This document shows, piece by piece, positions 44,952-53,653 of a DNA stretch of 64,000 bases. The first letter of the stretch is position 1. Each line of letters begins with the position of its first letter. The DNA lies in NCBI RefSeq assembly GCF_050875635.1, contig NZ_JBPAOH010000019.1, positions 14,732 to 78,731 of the forward strand, written 5' to 3'. Made by a program: the position numbers and the translations under genes. This DNA comes from Hassallia sp050875635 (GTDB lineage: Bacteria; Cyanobacteriota; Cyanobacteriia; Cyanobacteriales; Nostocaceae). The notes under the pieces are model-generated. The model searched no databases. It was not told the DNA's origin and worked only from the letters and a program-made list of their open reading frames with translations.

Positions 44952-45059
44952 ATGCAATGTCCAAGGTGTGGATCAACTCATATACGCAAGAACGGCAGAA
45001 AATATGGTAAACAAAATAACATATGTGTGATTTGTGGTCGTCAATTTATTGATTCTTAG
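44952..45059 (+). pseudogene. IS1-type transposase remnant (N-terminal zinc motif)
   Basis: An ATG at 44952 opens 35 codons with C-x2-C...C-x2-C (MQCPRCGSTHIRKNG ... ICVICGRQFIDS), the N-terminus of IS1-like transposases (InsA part), then a premature TAG. After it, traces such as GYSE and ECLEMF continue in frame with another stop before similarity fades. It is a decayed copy. Confidence 0.75.
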
Positions 45060-45074
45060 GAACAGCAAGGTTAT

Positions 45075-45222
45075 TCAGAATAAATTCGCAGTGAATGTCT
45101 AGAAATGTTTGAACAAAGCTCAAGCTGACGCTAAATCTTTTTGCTACTTATCGTTGAGAGCCTTCTGCGTTGTTGTATGCATTCATCACTTTTTGACGGA
45201 GGTCGGTGGAGTAAGCTTTCAT
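45075..45222 (-). pseudogene. IS630-type transposase remnant (N-terminal helix-turn-helix)
   Basis: From the ATG at 45222 the minus strand reads MKAYSTDLRQKVMNAYNN ... SQR, a TAA at 45150-45148, and then in the same frame VAKRFSVSLSFVQ. This is the HTH start of IS630-family transposases with an in-frame stop and no downstream catalytic part. It abuts the IS1-type remnant on the other strand, so two insertion sequences have decayed at one place. Confidence 0.75.
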
Positions 45223-45546
45223 CGCAGATGCACTTTAAAATGACTTTCTGCATTCTCCCATACTGTATTTAACTCAACTGAGAACCGCTATAGAAGGAGA
45301 ATGGCACGCTTGTTAAGATACAGCCCTTTCCCTGACTGGTTCCCAGCCTGGGAGGCTTTGCCTCCACCTTTCTTGACGAGAGGCACAGTCAAGGGTTAAA
45401 TACATTCCCAGCCTTAAGGCTGGGAACGAGCCGACACAAGGCTTTGGGCTTAACAAGCGTGTCATTCGGCTTAAGCAGGTGTGCATTCCGATGAGGTTTA
45501 GCAAGCGCATTTTCCGGCAATAGCGCTTGAAAAAAGCGCAGAAACC
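45223..45546. repeat. Spacer with palindromic repeats downstream of fdxB
   Basis: Contains GGTTCCCAGCCTGGGAGGC (about 45340-45360) and the perfect 22 bp palindrome TTCCCAGCCTT-AAGGCTGGGAA (45405-45426), a repeat type common in filamentous cyanobacteria. Small minus-strand frames reading through it are not considered genes. Confidence 0.65.
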
Positions 45547-45840
45547 TTAACTTACTAAGGCAACATGGGTGTAGCAATTCTTTGGACAAATTCTTGCACA
45601 AGCCTCACAACCAACACAGTTTTCTGGATTAGCCACTGTCATTATTTTCCGTTCGATTTCATCATCATCTTCATCTTCTACAAATTCGCCTTCTTCGTTT
45701 AGCGCTGCCAAAGATAGTACATTATGCCCGCAAATTTTAAAGCATCTGCCACAGCCAATGCACTTTTCTTGATCGATATCTTGAGCAAATTTAGGTGTCC
45801 AAGTTTTACCGCCAAATGTCAAGCCTGTTAGTTGTGCCAT
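45547..45840 (-). CDS. fdxB: FdxB, nif-specific ferredoxin III (2[4Fe-4S] type)
   Basis: A 97-residue ferredoxin starting MAQLTGLTFGGKTWTPKF. Two cluster motifs, CIGCGRCFKICGHNV (about 27-41) and CVGCEACARICPKNC (about 76-90), are separated by an acidic loop (EDEDDDEIE), as in nif-specific ferredoxin III. It donates electrons in nitrogenase biosynthesis or catalysis. It is divergent from patB/cnfR; in cyanobacteria these two genes are often neighbours. Confidence 0.93.
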   Translation of the reverse strand: MAQLTGLTFGGKTWTPKFAQDIDQEKCIGCGRCFKICGHNVLSLAALNEEGEFVEDEDDDEIERKIMTVANPENCVGCEACARICPKNCYTHVALVS

Positions 45841-46869
45841 GAATCTACCTCAGCAATTTTGCTTACTAATCTATTTGAACTCTTATTCTCATCCTAACTT
45901 AATCTTAATTAGCTGGCTTTATTATTCACAAATGATTATTTTCTCTATCAATTTTTGATGACTTTTACTTAATATTTGGATTTTTTTAAGTTATTTGAAA
46001 CTTTCTAGTTGAAACTTTTTACCAATAATTTAAATTAGACGTTGACTGATATCATGCTTGTATAGCCTGATTCTGCTGATTTGAGGTGAGACGCAAGATT
46101 TATCAGAGCAATCGATTGCTGAAGACTTAAATTCCTTATTTACTGATAAATAGAAATAAATAACTGATGTTTAATTTGACAAGTTTTGGTAAAATTTGTC
46201 TGACTGATGATAGTGTTTATAGAGAAATATGCGTTACCAAATAAAAATAATAAATAGTGTTTAGATATACATAATTGCTTTTGTATTAGCTTATGTATAT
46301 CCGGAATCTATATTGGGCAAAGTAAATGATGTGAAATTTACTTTTTAAGCGATCGCCTACATAACTAAATACAAGCTCAATATCATATTTTTGATTATTT
46401 ACATCAATTCAACACATTTAATTTGTCATTAAAAACTGTAAATTAGCTAACAACATAATTTTTTCCGAAAAATTATTAATAATATTAATAAGCGCGATAA
46501 AATCTATCGCTAAAAAGCTAAATGTTCGTCAATAACAATTATGATTTTTTATTATGTTCAGCTAGCAAACGTTTATATATATCCGATGATGTAAGATATT
46601 AAAAAATATTTCTAAGCTCCGAAGTGAACAACGTTATCTTAAGATTCGGGAAATATATATTTAATAAATAAGTAATATTAAGCTTTAGTTAAAAGCGTTT
46701 ATAGCATTCAGAGAAATGCAAAGTACTGAATATGGATGTTTCTTGATTAATTTGGCAAGATAATATTCTTGCAGTCGAAATATTGTGGTGGTGAGTATTA
46801 AAAAAAGTAAATACATCCATTCTTAGACTTGAGCCAGATATCGAGAGCGAGTAGAGTGGCAATTGCCGT
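45841..46869. promoter_or_regulatory. Long AT-rich region between fdxB and patB/cnfR
   Basis: 1,029 bp, very AT-rich, no gene seen on either strand. It holds the fdxB promoter (minus) and patB promoter (plus). No NtcA box with correct spacing was found by eye. The lack of the repeats that fill other spacers in this window suggests the region is constrained, but specific sites cannot be named. Confidence 0.5.
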
Positions 46870-48459
46870 ATGCCTTATACAATTCCTAACAACAGTTGCG
46901 TTGGATGTGATAACTGCCGTCCTCAATGTCCTACAGGTGCGATCAAAATAGAGAACGATGAATATTGGATCGACCCTTGTCTTTGTAACAATTGCGAAGG
47001 TTATTACCCCGAACCGCAATGCGTGATTGCCTGTCCCACAAAGTCACCGATTCCTTGGCAAGCGAAAAAGGGAAGATGCAAAGTTGAACCTAGAGATGCC
47101 ACAAGTTCAGATTTGTTTGCCAATGGGAAGAGTAACCCTTTTGCATCAGCGATCGTCATTTGGGAAGCTTGCAACGTGTTGGCACAGCGAACATCTTTAC
47201 CTTGGCAAATCGATGAACAGGGTTTCTTATGTTATGGCAGACAAGTTAACCAAGGTAAGGGAGCGATCGCATTTCACATTACCGATCCATTTAAAGTAAG
47301 CGATCGCGCAACAGAGTTACAGGCAATTGAAGCACTTGATATTAGAGCTGCTTGCATCCATTTAATTTTTGCTGCTTATGCTACAGCTTCCGAGCAACCT
47401 TGGGAGCAAGAGTTTGCGATCGACGATCGCCAAATTGAGAAATATTTAGGCTTAGAGAAACGCAAAGACTTGAGTAAAAACGCCAAACTCGCTCTTATGA
47501 AAAATATTGTACTGCAAGCTTGCTCGCTGATAACCACCATTGACTGGCCCCAACAAGGTCGAATCAAAGGTTTCTCAGTTACAGGCAGTCGCTTGTGGCA
47601 CATAGTAGACATTCAGCACTATTTTCAAGAAGATAATCTGGGGTGTAAATATCTAGTCGGGTTAACTTTTAAAGTCAAAGCTGGTATTTGGACGCGGTAT
47701 TTCTTAAATAAACAAGGATGCAAAGAGCGAACTGCATTTTATCAATATCGCAGTCTGCCTAAATCTTTGTTAAGCACAATCATGAGCATTTGGCAACAAC
47801 ATGAAGGTGCAGCGCGATTAATGCTATGGCTGCTATTTAAAACTAAAATGGGCAAAGAACAACGCATCACCGTTCCCACCTTGCTGAAAGTTGCTTACGG
47901 TGAGGAAAAAGTCAACCACGCAACCAGACATCGCGAAGAACGCAAGCGACTGCTGCGAACTTTTGAAAGTGACTTGGAAATTCTCCATCATTATGGAATC
48001 AAACCAGTTTTCGACCCGATTACCTATCCACCAGAAATTCAACCTTTGTGGGCAAAGTTAATTGATATTCCCGAAGATCCAGAAGAAGCATTAGAATTTT
48101 GGACTAATGACGGTGGTGCTGACACTCGCTTGACAGACACAAGTCCGCGTGGTAAGTGGAATTTGCTAATGAACGCTCGAATTTTGTCGTTTGAACTACC
48201 ACCAGAATGGGAACAGCCAATCCCCAAATCTCAGAAAAATCAGCGACAAACTGTTACCACTAGAAAAAAGATAAAAACCACCGGCGATTTGCTTGGGGAA
48301 CAGATTTTACAAGCGCGAAAAAATCTGAATCTCTCCCAAAGAGAATTAGCAAAGTTGACAGGTAAAAGCCAAAGCTGGATTCGAGATGTCGAAAATGGTC
48401 GCTTAAAAGCGAAGTCAGAAGACCAAGCAGTGTTAAGGAAAGTGTTGAATATGGGGTAA
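46870..48459 (+). CDS. patB: PatB/CnfR-type ferredoxin-HTH regulator of nif genes
   Basis: A 529-residue regulator. Residues 8-55 form a bacterial-type ferredoxin domain (CVGCDNCRPQCPTG, then CLCNNCEG and CVIACP) that could sense O2 or redox state. The middle (~60-470) is a conserved domain of unknown fold, and the C-terminus (475-529) is an XRE-like HTH (LNLSQRELAKLTGKSQSWIRDVENGR). This architecture is that of PatB of Anabaena, needed for heterocyst diazotrophy, and CnfR of Leptolyngbya, the activator of nif genes under low O2. In strains with two nif systems CnfR1 and CnfR2 exist; the heterocyst type is likely here. Confidence 0.94.
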   Translation: MPYTIPNNSCVGCDNCRPQCPTGAIKIENDEYWIDPCLCNNCEGYYPEPQCVIACPTKSPIPWQAKKGRCKVEPRDATSSDLFANGKSNPFASAIVIWEACNVLAQRTSLPWQIDEQGFLCYGRQVNQGKGAIAFHITDPFKVSDRATELQAIEALDIRAACIHLIFAAYATASEQPWEQEFAIDDRQIEKYLGLEKRKDLSKNAKLALMKNIVLQACSLITTIDWPQQGRIKGFSVTGSRLWHIVDIQHYFQEDNLGCKYLVGLTFKVKAGIWTRYFLNKQGCKERTAFYQYRSLPKSLLSTIMSIWQQHEGAARLMLWLLFKTKMGKEQRITVPTLLKVAYGEEKVNHATRHREERKRLLRTFESDLEILHHYGIKPVFDPITYPPEIQPLWAKLIDIPEDPEEALEFWTNDGGADTRLTDTSPRGKWNLLMNARILSFELPPEWEQPIPKSQKNQRQTVTTRKKIKTTGDLLGEQILQARKNLNLSQRELAKLTGKSQSWIRDVENGRLKAKSEDQAVLRKVLNMG

Positions 48460-48708
48460 TGTCGATTTTGGATTGCTGTCCGGAATGCACCTTCATAATG
48501 TAAGGGTATTAAAGATACAAAGCCCGCTTCGGTTGGTGCGGGCTATGAAAAAGGCGATCGCTTGTAAAATTAATGGCGTTGATGATTTGCGGTATAAATT
48601 GAAAATTTTTACGCTCTGGTTATGGTTCCAAAACCTCACAAGAGACGTTCCGATGGAACGTCTCTACAAAAAATTAGGGATTTAATAGTAATATTTACCA
48701 ACACCCAG
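48460..48708. repeat. Spacer with hairpin repeat after patB
   Basis: AAGCCCGC-TTCGGTTGGT-GCGGGCT (48520-48544) may terminate patB transcription. AGAGACGTTCC-GAT-GGAACGTCTCT (48641-48666) belongs to the GTAGAGACG hairpin family also seen at 7785 and 59390. Confidence 0.6.
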
Positions 48709-49137
48709 TTATCTGCTTGTAGACGAAACATTATTCAAGCGATCGCGAATTGCCGTTAATTGTTCTTGATTATTTACTGGCGATCGCGGTGCTGGCAATT
48801 CTGTATTGGGCCAATTGAGTAAATCATTACACGGACATAATTCAGGTGGCATTCCCAAGCTTCGCATCGGTACTGGCATCGTACAACGACTACAATGGCT
48901 CATTTCCCAACTCGGTGTCAGCAACTCGGCAATAGTTTCTTGCGTACCTTCTAAGTAACAGTCGCCTGTTTCTGGTGAGATAATTTGCTGCCAGCAATTT
49001 TCAAATTCCTGACTGTAGCGATCGCCTTGAATTACGGGTTGCGGCAACAGACTTGCCGAACCATTATTTGTCATCACCTTTTTGCCTAACTGAAACCAGT
49101 AAGCAAGGTATTGTTTTACTTCGTGTTTGGTTGCCAT
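48709..49137 (-). CDS. Conserved hypothetical protein with Cys-rich motif
   Basis: A 142-residue soluble protein: MATKHEVKQYLAYWFQLGK, LLPQPVIQGDRYSQEFENCWQ and a Cys group HCSRCTMPVP ... LCPCNDL (about 80-104) that could bind zinc. No function is known to me; it looks like a conserved cyanobacterial family. It lies 57 bp after cobU on the same strand. Confidence 0.7.
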   Translation of the reverse strand: MATKHEVKQYLAYWFQLGKKVMTNNGSASLLPQPVIQGDRYSQEFENCWQQIISPETGDCYLEGTQETIAELLTPSWEMSHCSRCTMPVPMRSLGMPPELCPCNDLLNWPNTELPAPRSPVNNQEQLTAIRDRLNNVSSTSR

Positions 49138-49193
49138 ACCACAATATTAAACTTGCGACATCAGATTTCTAATTTTCAATACTTAATTTTAAA

Positions 49194-49739
49194 TTAAGAT
49201 TTTGGTGGTAACGGGGAACCGAGAACACTGAGATTAAGAACATGACCGCCAGTGACTAAATAAACAGCTTCGCACAGATGAGCTAATTGGCGGATTAAAG
49301 AACCCAGGCGATCGCGAAAATTTCTCCCAACCGGATAAGCCGGCACCACACCCCAACCTGTTTCTTCTGCCACAAATATCATATCAGCCGCAACCAAATC
49401 CACCGTTTCTAATAATTCTGCAACCGTGTTTTCCCAGATTGCATCCTCCTGAGAGAGTAGATTAGCTACCCAAGTTCCCAAAGAATCTACCAATAGACAG
49501 ATATTTGGTTGAGCATCCGCAAGAGTAGCAGATAATTCTATCGGTACTTCCAGCGTTACCCAATCTTCAAGACGGCGTTTTTGGTGTTGGGCAATGCGTT
49601 GATTCCACTCTGCGTCCGCTGAGTTTTGCGTGGCAGTGGCAATGTAAACAACTGCTTTGCCTGACTGCATTGCCAGAATTTCTGCCCATTCACTTTTACC
49701 AGATCGTGCAGGTCCGGTCACGAGGATGACTTTACCCAA
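49194..49739 (-). CDS. cobU: Adenosylcobinamide kinase/phosphate guanylyltransferase
   Basis: A 181-residue CobU/CobP enzyme: P-loop TGPARSGKSEWAE (about 8-20), IATATQNSADAEWNQRIAQHQKRR with the guanylylated His region, LLVDSLGTWVANLL and VAEETGWGVVP. It activates cobinamide in the last steps of cobalamin assembly. No cobalamin riboswitch was recognised upstream. Confidence 0.94.
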   Translation of the reverse strand: MGKVILVTGPARSGKSEWAEILAMQSGKAVVYIATATQNSADAEWNQRIAQHQKRRLEDWVTLEVPIELSATLADAQPNICLLVDSLGTWVANLLSQEDAIWENTVAELLETVDLVAADMIFVAEETGWGVVPAYPVGRNFRDRLGSLIRQLAHLCEAVYLVTGGHVLNLSVLGSPLPPKS

Positions 49740-49958
49740 AGCTTTTTCCTTAGTATCTTTAATTAATTAGGGTGGCAATTTCTTACTTTGAATTTTTTCA
49801 CTACCAAAGTGGGATTTTTGGTACTAAATAACTTTTAAGAGATAAAATTAGCACCAGCATTATTTAATGCCACTTGTGGCGAAAAAAGAAAAATCCCATT
49901 GAGACACTTCTCAATCATTAGAACACCACTGGGGACAGGATAAGTTAGGTAATTTTTT

Positions 49959-50744
49959 ATGAAAGCAGGCTTAAAACGCATTGAGGCAACTCTACACGAT
50001 TTGGGAACTAACGGCACAGCCTCCGCCGAAGCTAGTTCTACAAAGCAGTCTTTCTCTTTTCGGATCAGCGTTGGAAATAGCGAAGCTACAGCAGATGCTG
50101 TTTCATCAAAAGAAGGTGTGACCGAAGCAGACGCACCTGAGTTTGGTACAGAATTTGAGAATCATTCTTATCATCATAACTCTGTGCAAACCTTTCCCAC
50201 ACAAGACAGCGATGGCAGATCGCCGGCACTACCCAAATTCAAAACTCCCAGCTTCACAAGCCATCGCAACGCAGCTAATCCCGCATTAGCACTTAATTTG
50301 TTGCAAGAAATTCAAGAAAGCGTTTCGCTTTGGCAAAAAGAATTGCAAAAAATTGTCAAACAAATTCAAGATATTTACATAGAAGGTCCGATTGTCAATG
50401 GCTGGTTAGAGTCCCAGGCACGAGAAAGCGAAGCTGGGGGAACCGCAACCCTGCGCCATGCGGAAGTCGATCGCCTGATGGATTATGTAGAAGAAATTTG
50501 CGCGGCTCAAGAAAACGTATCGTATCAATCAGCACGTACAGGCTACCGCCTTTGCGGTTTAGATTCCTCCGGTCAAGTGTGGTCGCGTCCCTGTCCACCC
50601 GATCAAGTACCGATCGTAAGTATGGCGATCGCTCGTTACCAAAAGTTACGCCAACTACTAGGACGCAAGCAATATTTAGAAACTAAACTTAGTCAACTGG
50701 CGGAAACTCTGGTAGTTTTACACAGTCATATTCAACAAGCATGA
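49959..50744 (+). CDS. Conserved hypothetical coiled-coil protein
   Basis: A 261-residue protein starting MKAGLKRIEATLHDLG. Residues 20-105 are low-complexity and probably disordered; 108-140 and 225-261 are helical (NLLQEIQESVSLWQKELQKIVKQI; YQKLRQLLGRKQYLETKLSQLAETL). A central conserved block (RTGYRLCGLDSSGQVWSRPCPPDQVP) suggests a small folded unit. No function is recognised; it looks like a family restricted to cyanobacteria. Confidence 0.65.
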   Translation: MKAGLKRIEATLHDLGTNGTASAEASSTKQSFSFRISVGNSEATADAVSSKEGVTEADAPEFGTEFENHSYHHNSVQTFPTQDSDGRSPALPKFKTPSFTSHRNAANPALALNLLQEIQESVSLWQKELQKIVKQIQDIYIEGPIVNGWLESQARESEAGGTATLRHAEVDRLMDYVEEICAAQENVSYQSARTGYRLCGLDSSGQVWSRPCPPDQVPIVSMAIARYQKLRQLLGRKQYLETKLSQLAETLVVLHSHIQQA

Positions 50745-50804
50745 ACTTTTAACGATTATTTCCGAAAAAACTCGGTTGGTGAGTCAGGAATTTTTGGTAT
50801 AGAT

Positions 50805-50945
50805 TTAGCGGTAAGGAGACAAGGGGACAAGGAGACACACCGGACAAGGGGACAGGGAGACTCTTGAGACAAGCAAAATCACTCTTGACTCTTAAGAAAT
50901 CCAAAATCCCAAATCCAAAATCCCAAATCTAAAATCCAAAATCAA
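50805..50945. repeat. GGGGACAAGG and CCAAAATCCCAAAT repeats
   Basis: GAGACAAGGGGACAAGGAGACACACC-type units (50815-50870) are followed by about six AATCCAAAATCCCAAAT units (50888-50943) directly before the glycosyltransferase start. A similar AAAATCTAAAATC array lies at 59925-59955. Confidence 0.7.
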
Positions 50946-50949
50946 CTTT

Positions 50950-51879
50950 ATGCCAGATCCGCAAATCTCTGCCATTATCTGTACTCACAACCGAGATACC
51001 TATTTAGGCGCTGCCATAGATAGCCTTTTGGCGCAAGAGTTTGCCGCTGGCTTTGAGGTGGTGGTGGTCGATAATAACTCAAGCGATCGCACACGCGAAG
51101 TTGTAGAACAAAGGTTATCCGATCCCCGTTTGAAGTACGTCTTTGAACCGGTGCTTGGTTTATCTGTCGCTCGCAACACTGGTGCAAAAGAATCTAGGGG
51201 GGAAATTCTCGCTTATTTGGATGACGATGCAGTTGCAAGCTCGCGCTGGTTGCAAATATTATATTCTGCCTATGAAAATAACTCTAAGATCGCGATCGCA
51301 GGTGGCAAAGTCACTTTATTATGGCCCCAAGGAATCCAACAACCACGCTGGCTATCTCCCGGACTAGCTGGCAATTTGGGAGCATACGATTTAGGTGATA
51401 GCATCGTCTACATCGAGCAGCCCGGTTTAACCCCTAGAGGCTTAAATTACTCGATCCGCCGCAGCTTTCTCAACGAAATTGGCGGTTTTGACCCTAATCT
51501 CGGTCGAGTAGGTAAAAACTTATTATCTAATGAAGAACTGCAAATGACAGAACTTGCCCTTCAACGCGGTTGGCAAGTTGCTTATCTTCCCGATGCTCTA
51601 GTTGCTCACAATGTCGCTCCAGAACGCCTCAACCGCTCCTGGTTTTTAAACCGAGGCTGGTGGCAAGGCATCAGTGAGTGCTATCGAGAACAACTTGCCG
51701 GTAAAGCCGGTATCGGTCAATTGCAGCGCGGCGGCGAAAGGTTTTTACGCGGCTTGTATAAATCATTGCAACATTTAAGTGACCCAGCAGAACGCTTTGA
51801 CAAACTTGTGTATGCCTACGGTCAGATTGGTTACTTAAATGCCGCGATTCAGGGTCTTTTATCATCAAATAAAAAATAG
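50950..51879 (+). CDS. Family 2 glycosyltransferase, possibly HpsE-like
   Basis: A 309-residue GT2 enzyme: SAIICTHNRDTYLGAAIDSLL, VVVVDNNSSDRTREV, ARNTGAKESRGEILAYLDDDA with the DxD metal site (about 92-94) and a C-terminal GGFDPNLGRVGKNLLSNEE acceptor region. No membrane helix. Similar proteins (HpsE) work in hormogonium polysaccharide formation in Nostoc, but specificity cannot be read. It is 15 bp before a second GT2 gene. Confidence 0.85.
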   Translation: MPDPQISAIICTHNRDTYLGAAIDSLLAQEFAAGFEVVVVDNNSSDRTREVVEQRLSDPRLKYVFEPVLGLSVARNTGAKESRGEILAYLDDDAVASSRWLQILYSAYENNSKIAIAGGKVTLLWPQGIQQPRWLSPGLAGNLGAYDLGDSIVYIEQPGLTPRGLNYSIRRSFLNEIGGFDPNLGRVGKNLLSNEELQMTELALQRGWQVAYLPDALVAHNVAPERLNRSWFLNRGWWQGISECYREQLAGKAGIGQLQRGGERFLRGLYKSLQHLSDPAERFDKLVYAYGQIGYLNAAIQGLLSSNKK

Positions 51880-51894
51880 AAATAACTACTTAAT

Positions 51895-52836
51895 ATGTCA
51901 TCAAAAATACCAGTTTCCGTATTAATTCCCGCAAAAAACGAACAAGCAAACTTACCAGCTTGCCTCGCTAGCGTCGCTGTTGCCGATGAAGTGTTTGTTG
52001 TAGACTCTCAAAGTACCGATCAGAGCGAGGAAATTGTTAAAAGTTACGGTGCAAACCTGGTGCAGTTCCACTTTAATGGACGCTGGCCCAAAAAGAAAAA
52101 TTGGTCTTTAGAAAATCTACCTTTCCGTAATGAATGGGTGCTAATTGTCGATTGCGATGAGCGCATCACCCCCGAACTTTGGGATGAAATTGCTCAAGCA
52201 ATTCAAAATGATGAACACGATGGTTATTACCTCAATCGCCGCGTATTTTTCTTAGGTAAATGGATTCGCCACGGCGGTAAATATCCTGATTGGAACCTGC
52301 GTTTATTTAAGCACGCCAAAGGTCGCTACGAAAATCTCAACACCGAGGATATTCCCAACACTGGTGATAATGAAGTTCACGAACACGTCATTTTACCGGG
52401 GAAAGTCGGCTATCTGAAAAACGATATGCTTCATGAAGACTTCCGCGACTTGTTCCACTGGTTAGAAAGACATAATCGCTATTCCAACTGGGAAGCGCGT
52501 GTTTATTTCAACATTCTCACAGGTAAAGACGACAGCGGCACTATTGGCGCAAATTTATTTGGTGATGCAGTGCAACGCAAGCGCTTTTTGAAAAAAGTCT
52601 GGGTACGTTTGCCATTTAAACCATTTTTGCGATTTATTTTGTTCTACATTATTCAGCGCGGCTTTTTGGATGGCAAAGCTGGATATACCTACGCCCGTTT
52701 GTTGAGTCAATATGAATACCAAATTGGGGTGAAACTTTACGAATTACGCAGTTGTGGCGGGCAACTAAATACTACCAGCACCCCCAAATCGGCACCACCA
52801 TCCCTCACGCAAGAAATTGGACAAACGGCAACTTAA
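51895..52836 (+). CDS. Family 2 glycosyltransferase, WaaE/LgtF-like
   Basis: A 313-residue GT2 enzyme: PVSVLIPAKNEQANLPACLASV, VFVVDSQSTDQSEEIV, EWVLIVDCDERITPELWDEI with DxD, and the family-typical DGYYLNRRVFFLGKWIRHGG and EVHEHVILPG. A hydrophobic segment (FLRFILFYIIQRGFL, about 242-256) may touch the membrane. It probably acts with the neighbouring GT2 and acetyltransferase in exopolysaccharide assembly. Confidence 0.88.
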   Translation: MSSKIPVSVLIPAKNEQANLPACLASVAVADEVFVVDSQSTDQSEEIVKSYGANLVQFHFNGRWPKKKNWSLENLPFRNEWVLIVDCDERITPELWDEIAQAIQNDEHDGYYLNRRVFFLGKWIRHGGKYPDWNLRLFKHAKGRYENLNTEDIPNTGDNEVHEHVILPGKVGYLKNDMLHEDFRDLFHWLERHNRYSNWEARVYFNILTGKDDSGTIGANLFGDAVQRKRFLKKVWVRLPFKPFLRFILFYIIQRGFLDGKAGYTYARLLSQYEYQIGVKLYELRSCGGQLNTTSTPKSAPPSLTQEIGQTAT

Positions 52837-53010
52837 AAGATTGGGAATGGGGAATGGGGCATGGGGCATGGGGCATGGTCTATGTGGGCATAGAAATACG
52901 TCTAGCTTCTTTTTATTCCCATTGCCCATTGCCCATTGCCCATTGCCCATTGCCCATTGCCCAATGCCCAATGCCCATTGCCCAATGCCCATTGCCCAAT
53001 TCCCAATCTA
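52837..53010. repeat. STRR cluster with the same core as the hupS-hupL spacer
   Basis: GGGGCATGGGGCATGG units face about twelve CCCATTG/CCCAATG heptamers across a core that includes TCTAGCTTCTTTTTATTCCC (52901-52920), an exact reverse complement of 17886-17905 in the hupS-hupL spacer. Confidence 0.85.
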
Positions 53011-53017
53011 AAATTTG

Positions 53018-53611
53018 ATGTCCCAGTTGAATGTGAGTAAACAACCGTCGGTAGTTGATGCAGAACCTTTTGTAGATTTACGCAAGTATGACCAATCCTG
53101 GTTTGATCGGGGTCGTGCAGGTTGGTATATTTTATTTTGGTGGTTTGTACAAGCGATCGCCTTTCCACTGACTCCTCAGCCCCTCAGTAATCTCCGTTGC
53201 GCTATACTCCGGCTATTTGGGGCAAAAGTCGGCAAAGGTGTATTAATTCGCCCTACCGCCCGCTTTACTTATCCCTGGAAAATCAGCATTGGCGATTATA
53301 GCTGGATTGGTGATGATGTCGTTTTATACAGTCTTGATGAGATTCACATCGGCTCACACTGCGTAATTTCCCAGAAAAGTTATCTATGTACTGGTACTCA
53401 TGACATCAAAGATCCAGCCTTTGGACTGAAAACAGCAATTATCACCATTGGTAATGGCGCATGGGTAACAACAGATTGTTTTATTGCCCCAGGAGTGACA
53501 ATTGGGGCTAATGCCGTAATCGGCGCTCGTAGCAGTGTTTTAAGTGACATACCCGCAGGGCAAGTAGCTTGGGGAAATCCCTGTCGTCCCAGGTATCCCA
53601 GGCAGAAGTAA
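53018..53611 (+). CDS. WcaF-type hexapeptide acetyltransferase
   Basis: A 197-residue left-handed beta-helix acyltransferase from the ATG at 53018. DLRKYDQSWFDRGRAGWYILFWW and the hexapeptide turns (VGKGVLIRPTARFTYPWKISIGDYSWIGDDV; CFIAPGVTIGANAVIGARSSVLSDIPAGQVAWGNP, landmarks) match putative colanic acid acetyltransferases. It would acetylate a sugar of the polymer made by the two glycosyltransferases. Confidence 0.88.
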   Translation: MSQLNVSKQPSVVDAEPFVDLRKYDQSWFDRGRAGWYILFWWFVQAIAFPLTPQPLSNLRCAILRLFGAKVGKGVLIRPTARFTYPWKISIGDYSWIGDDVVLYSLDEIHIGSHCVISQKSYLCTGTHDIKDPAFGLKTAIITIGNGAWVTTDCFIAPGVTIGANAVIGARSSVLSDIPAGQVAWGNPCRPRYPRQK

Positions 53612-53653
53612 GTAGATTTGAGAAGTTGAAGCCACTGCTCCAACTTCTTTCTA

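Noticed and set aside
48473..48685. 70-codon plus-strand frame after patB
   Set aside because: It runs through hairpin repeats and has no family features.
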